From Desulfonauticus submarinus (lineage in GTDB: Bacteria; Desulfobacterota; Desulfovibrionia; Desulfovibrionales; Desulfonatronovibrionaceae), in contig NZ_FNIN01000014.1 of the NCBI RefSeq assembly GCF_900104045.1, forward strand, positions 7,501-42,688: 35,188 nt of DNA. The letters are read 5' to 3'. A program made the position numbers and the translations under genes. Shown in pieces: positions 32,637 to 35,188 of the stretch. The notes beneath the pieces are model-generated. The model saw nothing but the letters and a program-made list of their open reading frames with translations. It was not told where the DNA came from and did no database searches. Within the stretch, counting starts at the first letter, position 1, and the number at the start of each line of letters is the position of its first letter.

Positions 32637-33851
32637 ATGAAAGGAGAAATTTTAAATAAAAGATATAGATTAAAGGTATTGAGTCCTGTTCATGTAGGTT
32701 ATGGTGATGTGTATGAGCCTACTAACTTTGTTGTTGATGCCCAAAAAAAAGAACTTCTTGTTTTGAATATAGATAAATTTTTATTGAATTTACCTGGAGA
32801 AGAATTGAAACAGTTTTCATCTATTTGTAAATTAGGTACTAGTTATGCTTTAGTAAAGTTATATCAATTTATGTCTAATCAGCTAGACTTTGTAAAATCT
32901 CATTCAGAAATCATAGTCAGAAAAATAAAACTTGTTTCTGGTTTTGTGGAACATTTTAATAAAGTGAAAAATTTGTCTAAAGATAAATTAAATGAGTTAA
33001 ATAAATTTTCTATAAATTCTCTTAGTTATAATCCAAATAATAATTTGCCTATTATCCCAGGTAGTTCTATAAAAGGTGCAATTAGAACTGCTATTTTAAA
33101 TTATTATCAAGATAGAGCAGATAAAAAAGTTATTAAAGAAGCTCATTATAAAAAGAAGTCAACAGTTTTGGAAAAGCAAATCTTAAAATTTAAAGATGCT
33201 ACTGATGATATTTTAAAAAGAATAAAGGTATCTGATTTTGTGCCTATAGGAGAAGTAAAAACAAAGGTTGTGTATGCTGTTAATAGGAAAAAAGATGGTA
33301 GAAGAGCCTCAGGACCTTATCAAATTTTTGAGATTATTGAACCTGGAGCAGAATTTGAAGGGAGTATTTCTATTATTAAGGGATTGGATAATAAAGCGCC
33401 TATTGATTTATCCTTTCCCAAGTTAGAGCAGATTATAGAAAGTTTTTTTGAGGGAATTTTTGCAACAGAAGACAAAGTAATTGAGAAATTAGGGGCGAAA
33501 TTCCCAGTGCCTCCTTTGGGTTTACCCATAAAAATTGGTCGTCATAGCGGGGCAGAGGCTTTAACTGTAGAAAAGTTTAGGAATATAAAAATCAATCAGG
33601 GTCGTAAGAATAAGCCTGTTTTTTTGTCTCACGCAACTACTATTTGGTTAGCTTCAGAATATTTTAAAGTTGAAGATAATCTTTCTCTTGTGCCGTTTGG
33701 TAGGGCAACTCTTTTTTCTAAAGAGAAAGATAATCAAAGAAAAGAATCTATTGTTCAAAAGTCAATACAACAAGAGGACATAAAAAATCAAAAATCAGTT
33801 CAACAAAAAATTGATGTTTCTATTTTAAAACATAGATTTAAAGTTAGATAA
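32637..33851 (+). CDS. csm5: Csm5, RAMP subunit at the crRNA 3' end
   Basis: A 404-residue RAMP protein with KVLSPVHVGYGDVYEPTNFV at the N-terminus and LPIIPGSSIKGAIRTAILNY near residue 138, both characteristic of Csm5. It caps the 3' side of the backbone and helps mature the crRNA. It starts four bases after the csm4 stop. The last ~45 residues form a low-complexity Gln/Lys-rich tail with a repeated SIQQ/SVQQ pattern, which I would not expect to be part of the core fold. Confidence 0.93.
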   Translation: MKGEILNKRYRLKVLSPVHVGYGDVYEPTNFVVDAQKKELLVLNIDKFLLNLPGEELKQFSSICKLGTSYALVKLYQFMSNQLDFVKSHSEIIVRKIKLVSGFVEHFNKVKNLSKDKLNELNKFSINSLSYNPNNNLPIIPGSSIKGAIRTAILNYYQDRADKKVIKEAHYKKKSTVLEKQILKFKDATDDILKRIKVSDFVPIGEVKTKVVYAVNRKKDGRRASGPYQIFEIIEPGAEFEGSISIIKGLDNKAPIDLSFPKLEQIIESFFEGIFATEDKVIEKLGAKFPVPPLGLPIKIGRHSGAEALTVEKFRNIKINQGRKNKPVFLSHATTIWLASEYFKVEDNLSLVPFGRATLFSKEKDNQRKESIVQKSIQQEDIKNQKSVQQKIDVSILKHRFKVR

Positions 33852-33861
33852 GGAGATATTT

Positions 33862-34956
33862 ATGCCCAATTACATTGTTTCTCCTTGTGGCACAAGCCTT
33901 TTAACTGGTGGTGCAGATAACAAAGTGCGTGTGTTATTGACTCGTTATGCTAATTATAAAAATTTAAATGATGTTGAGCCAGAGCATAAGGTTTTGCTCG
34001 AAGATAGAGTAAAACAAGTTAGAGATGAGCTTTTAGAACTTGGGCCAGAGCAAGTAATAAAGCGTTCTGCTGAATTAAATGCTTTGGTTAAATTTTATAA
34101 TGGTAAGTTTTTAGCAGGGGATTATCATTTTTTGCTTTGCTCAGATACTTGGCTTGGAGAACAAACAGCTAGTATGATTTGTGATTGGTTAAAAAGGCAA
34201 AATGATAAAATGGTTGTTGAGGTGCATCGGCAAACAGATTTGCAAACAGAAGATATGAGTTCCTTTCAGCTTGCTTTAACAGAATTGGCTGAGATGTTTG
34301 ATAATTCTTTGTTAGGTTTTAGACAAAATCAATATCATATTGTTTTTAATCTTACAGGTGGATTTAAAAGTGTGCAGGGATTTTTGCAAGTAATTGCAAT
34401 GTTTTATGCAGATGAAATTATTTATGTTTTTGAATCTGGTTCTACTTTGTTGCGTATTCCAAAGCTTCCTATCCAAATTGATATGGAAAAAGGCATAAAA
34501 AAAAATATTGCTTTGTTCAGGCGTCTTGAGGCAGGGATTTTAAAACTAGAAGAATCTACACAATTGCCTGAAATATTTATTTTTCAAATGGATAGCGAAG
34601 TTGATTTTTCTCCATGGGGTAGAGTTGTTTGGAATAGGGCAAAAGAGACATTGTATGCAGAAAAACTTTGGCCTGAGCCAGTAGATTATGTGCGTTTTTC
34701 TGATAGATTTAAAAAACAGATAAATTCTTTGCCTGCTTATAGAAAAAAAGAAATGAATGAGCGTATTGATCAACTTGTGAAGGCATTGAGAGATGAAAGT
34801 TATAATCCACGCAGTTTGCGTTTCCACCCCATCGAAGGTAAAAAAATGGGTAAATGCACACATGAATTTTACGCATGGACTGGCGAAGCAGCGAGAGTAT
34901 ATGGGTATTTTGATGAAGATGTTTATGTGGTTGATAGGTTGGACGACCATTTATAA
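33862..34956 (+). CDS. CARF-RelE fusion: predicted cyclic-oligoadenylate-activated mRNA interferase (Cami1-like)
   Basis: A 364-residue two-domain protein. Residues ~1-180 look like a CARF domain of the APE2256/Csm6-like type: NYIVSPCGTSLLTGG opens it, HFLLCSDTWLGEQTA follows, and FNLTGGFKSVQGFLQVIAMF near residue 155 is the conserved ligand-pocket motif. Residues ~185-262 are a linker region. Residues ~265-364 resemble a RelE/HigB-type toxin: helical start (RFSDRFKKQINSLP), then strands with Arg320, His322, Lys327/328, His334, Arg345 and Tyr347, ending RLDDHL. A CARF-RelE protein, Cami1, has been described as a ribosome-dependent mRNA nuclease switched on by cyclic tetra-adenylate; this is the likely function. 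It starts 10 bases after csm5 with AAGGAGA upstream. Confidence 0.82.
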   Translation: MPNYIVSPCGTSLLTGGADNKVRVLLTRYANYKNLNDVEPEHKVLLEDRVKQVRDELLELGPEQVIKRSAELNALVKFYNGKFLAGDYHFLLCSDTWLGEQTASMICDWLKRQNDKMVVEVHRQTDLQTEDMSSFQLALTELAEMFDNSLLGFRQNQYHIVFNLTGGFKSVQGFLQVIAMFYADEIIYVFESGSTLLRIPKLPIQIDMEKGIKKNIALFRRLEAGILKLEESTQLPEIFIFQMDSEVDFSPWGRVVWNRAKETLYAEKLWPEPVDYVRFSDRFKKQINSLPAYRKKEMNERIDQLVKALRDESYNPRSLRFHPIEGKKMGKCTHEFYAWTGEAARVYGYFDEDVYVVDRLDDHL

Positions 34957-35144
34957 ATAGGGTTAATTAGGATTGCGCGGAGCTTAAAGTGAGTAAAAAT
35001 AATAGAAAAATAGTTGAGGTTGGCGTTTGTTTAATATATTGATTTTTTTGACAAAAGAATAGGGGTTGTGTAGATGAAAAATTTTTTATTAGAGAGGTTG
35101 GCGAAAATTGATTTTAACTTTCAGTTTTTTTTAAGTTTTTAAAG
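34957..35144 (+). promoter_or_regulatory. CRISPR leader-like AT-rich region
   Basis: About 190 AT-rich bases without an ORF lie between the CARF-RelE stop and the apparent first repeat, the length and position of a leader. It contains a perfect TTGACA at 35048-35053 with a poor -10 (TAGATG at 35071), which could drive the array, and two copies of GAGGTTGGCG at 35016 and 35094. Confidence 0.55.
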
Positions 35145-35186
35145 GTTGCTATTTGAATTGTCCCTTGATGAAAAAAGGATTGAGAC
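35145..35186 (+). CRISPR. probable first repeat of a CRISPR array cut by the window edge
   Basis: The last bases end in GATTGAGAC, close to the ATTGAAAC end common to many type I/III repeats, and contain a short imperfect CCTT/AAGG stem. A repeat of about 36-42 nt fits; the left boundary is not resolved. Only one copy is visible, with two bases after it, so this rests on position beside a leader-like region and cas genes rather than on seeing repetition. Confidence 0.6.
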
Positions 35187-35188
35187 AT

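Noticed and set aside
34810-34830. RxxxxH motif (Arg317 to His322) in the CARF protein, as in HEPN nucleases of Csm6
   Set aside because: HEPN motifs sit in a helix of an all-helical domain; here the surrounding sequence looks like the strands of a RelE fold and is too short for a HEPN domain. It is kept as a less likely alternative.

Overview
This AT-rich window reads as part of a Gram-negative bacterial chromosome. It carries outer-membrane trafficking parts (a LolA-like chaperone and lipoproteins), an MMPL exporter, a YedF-type TusA-DsrE fusion and Lon/RadC housekeeping genes. An AT-rich, Desulfovibrionales-like deltaproteobacterium (Desulfobacterota) is a reasonable guess, but that is inference from gene content and style; no rRNA or tRNA gene is present to settle it.

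Layout. (1) 1-2908: the 5' part of a minus-strand SPFH/virion-core-like gene that leaves the window, a multi-pass membrane protein just upstream of it, then plus-strand DUF2062 protein and rsmA. (2) 2889-20767: an 18 kb, tightly packed minus-strand operon of 19 genes that I read as an aryl-polyene (APE)-type pigment cluster. It has four catalytic ketosynthases, two ketosynthase-like proteins without the active-site Cys (chain-length-factor type), two ACPs, a ketoreductase, two hot-dog dehydratase-like proteins, a PaaK-type adenylating ligase, a CrtI-like FAD oxidoreductase, two acyltransferases, a GT2-DUF2062 glycosyltransferase, an MMPL exporter, a LolA-like carrier and two lipoproteins. (3) 20854-23057: plus-strand SagB-like nitroreductase, YedF-like protein and a CBS-pair protein, with two clear intrinsic terminators. 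(4) 23130-26565: minus-strand radC-acyP-lon operon. (5) 26899-34956: plus-strand type III-A CRISPR operon cas6-csm1-csm2-csm3-csm4-csm5, followed by a gene with an N-terminal CARF-like domain of the APE2256 type and a C-terminal RelE-like toxin domain. The last ~230 bases look like a CRISPR leader ending in the first repeat of an array that continues outside the window.

How the parts work together. In the polyene cluster, the ligase would load an aryl acid onto an ACP, and the KS/CLF pairs, ketoreductase and split dehydratase would extend it with conjugated double bonds. Acyl- and glycosyltransferases would attach the product to a lipid-like carrier, and the MMPL/LolA/lipoprotein set would move it to the outer membrane. 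No gene for making the aryl starter is present. In the CRISPR locus, Cas6 would process the transcript, Csm1-5 would form the interference complex, and the intact GGDD palm of Csm1 would make cyclic oligoadenylate to switch on the CARF-RelE protein, a predicted mRNA-cleaving effector like the described Cami1. No adaptation genes (cas1/cas2) are in the window.

Most noteworthy: the CARF-RelE effector; the two dehydratase-like proteins, each keeping a different half of the FabZ His/Glu dyad; and the two adjacent KS/CLF pairs together with a CrtI-like oxidoreductase inside an APE-type cluster.
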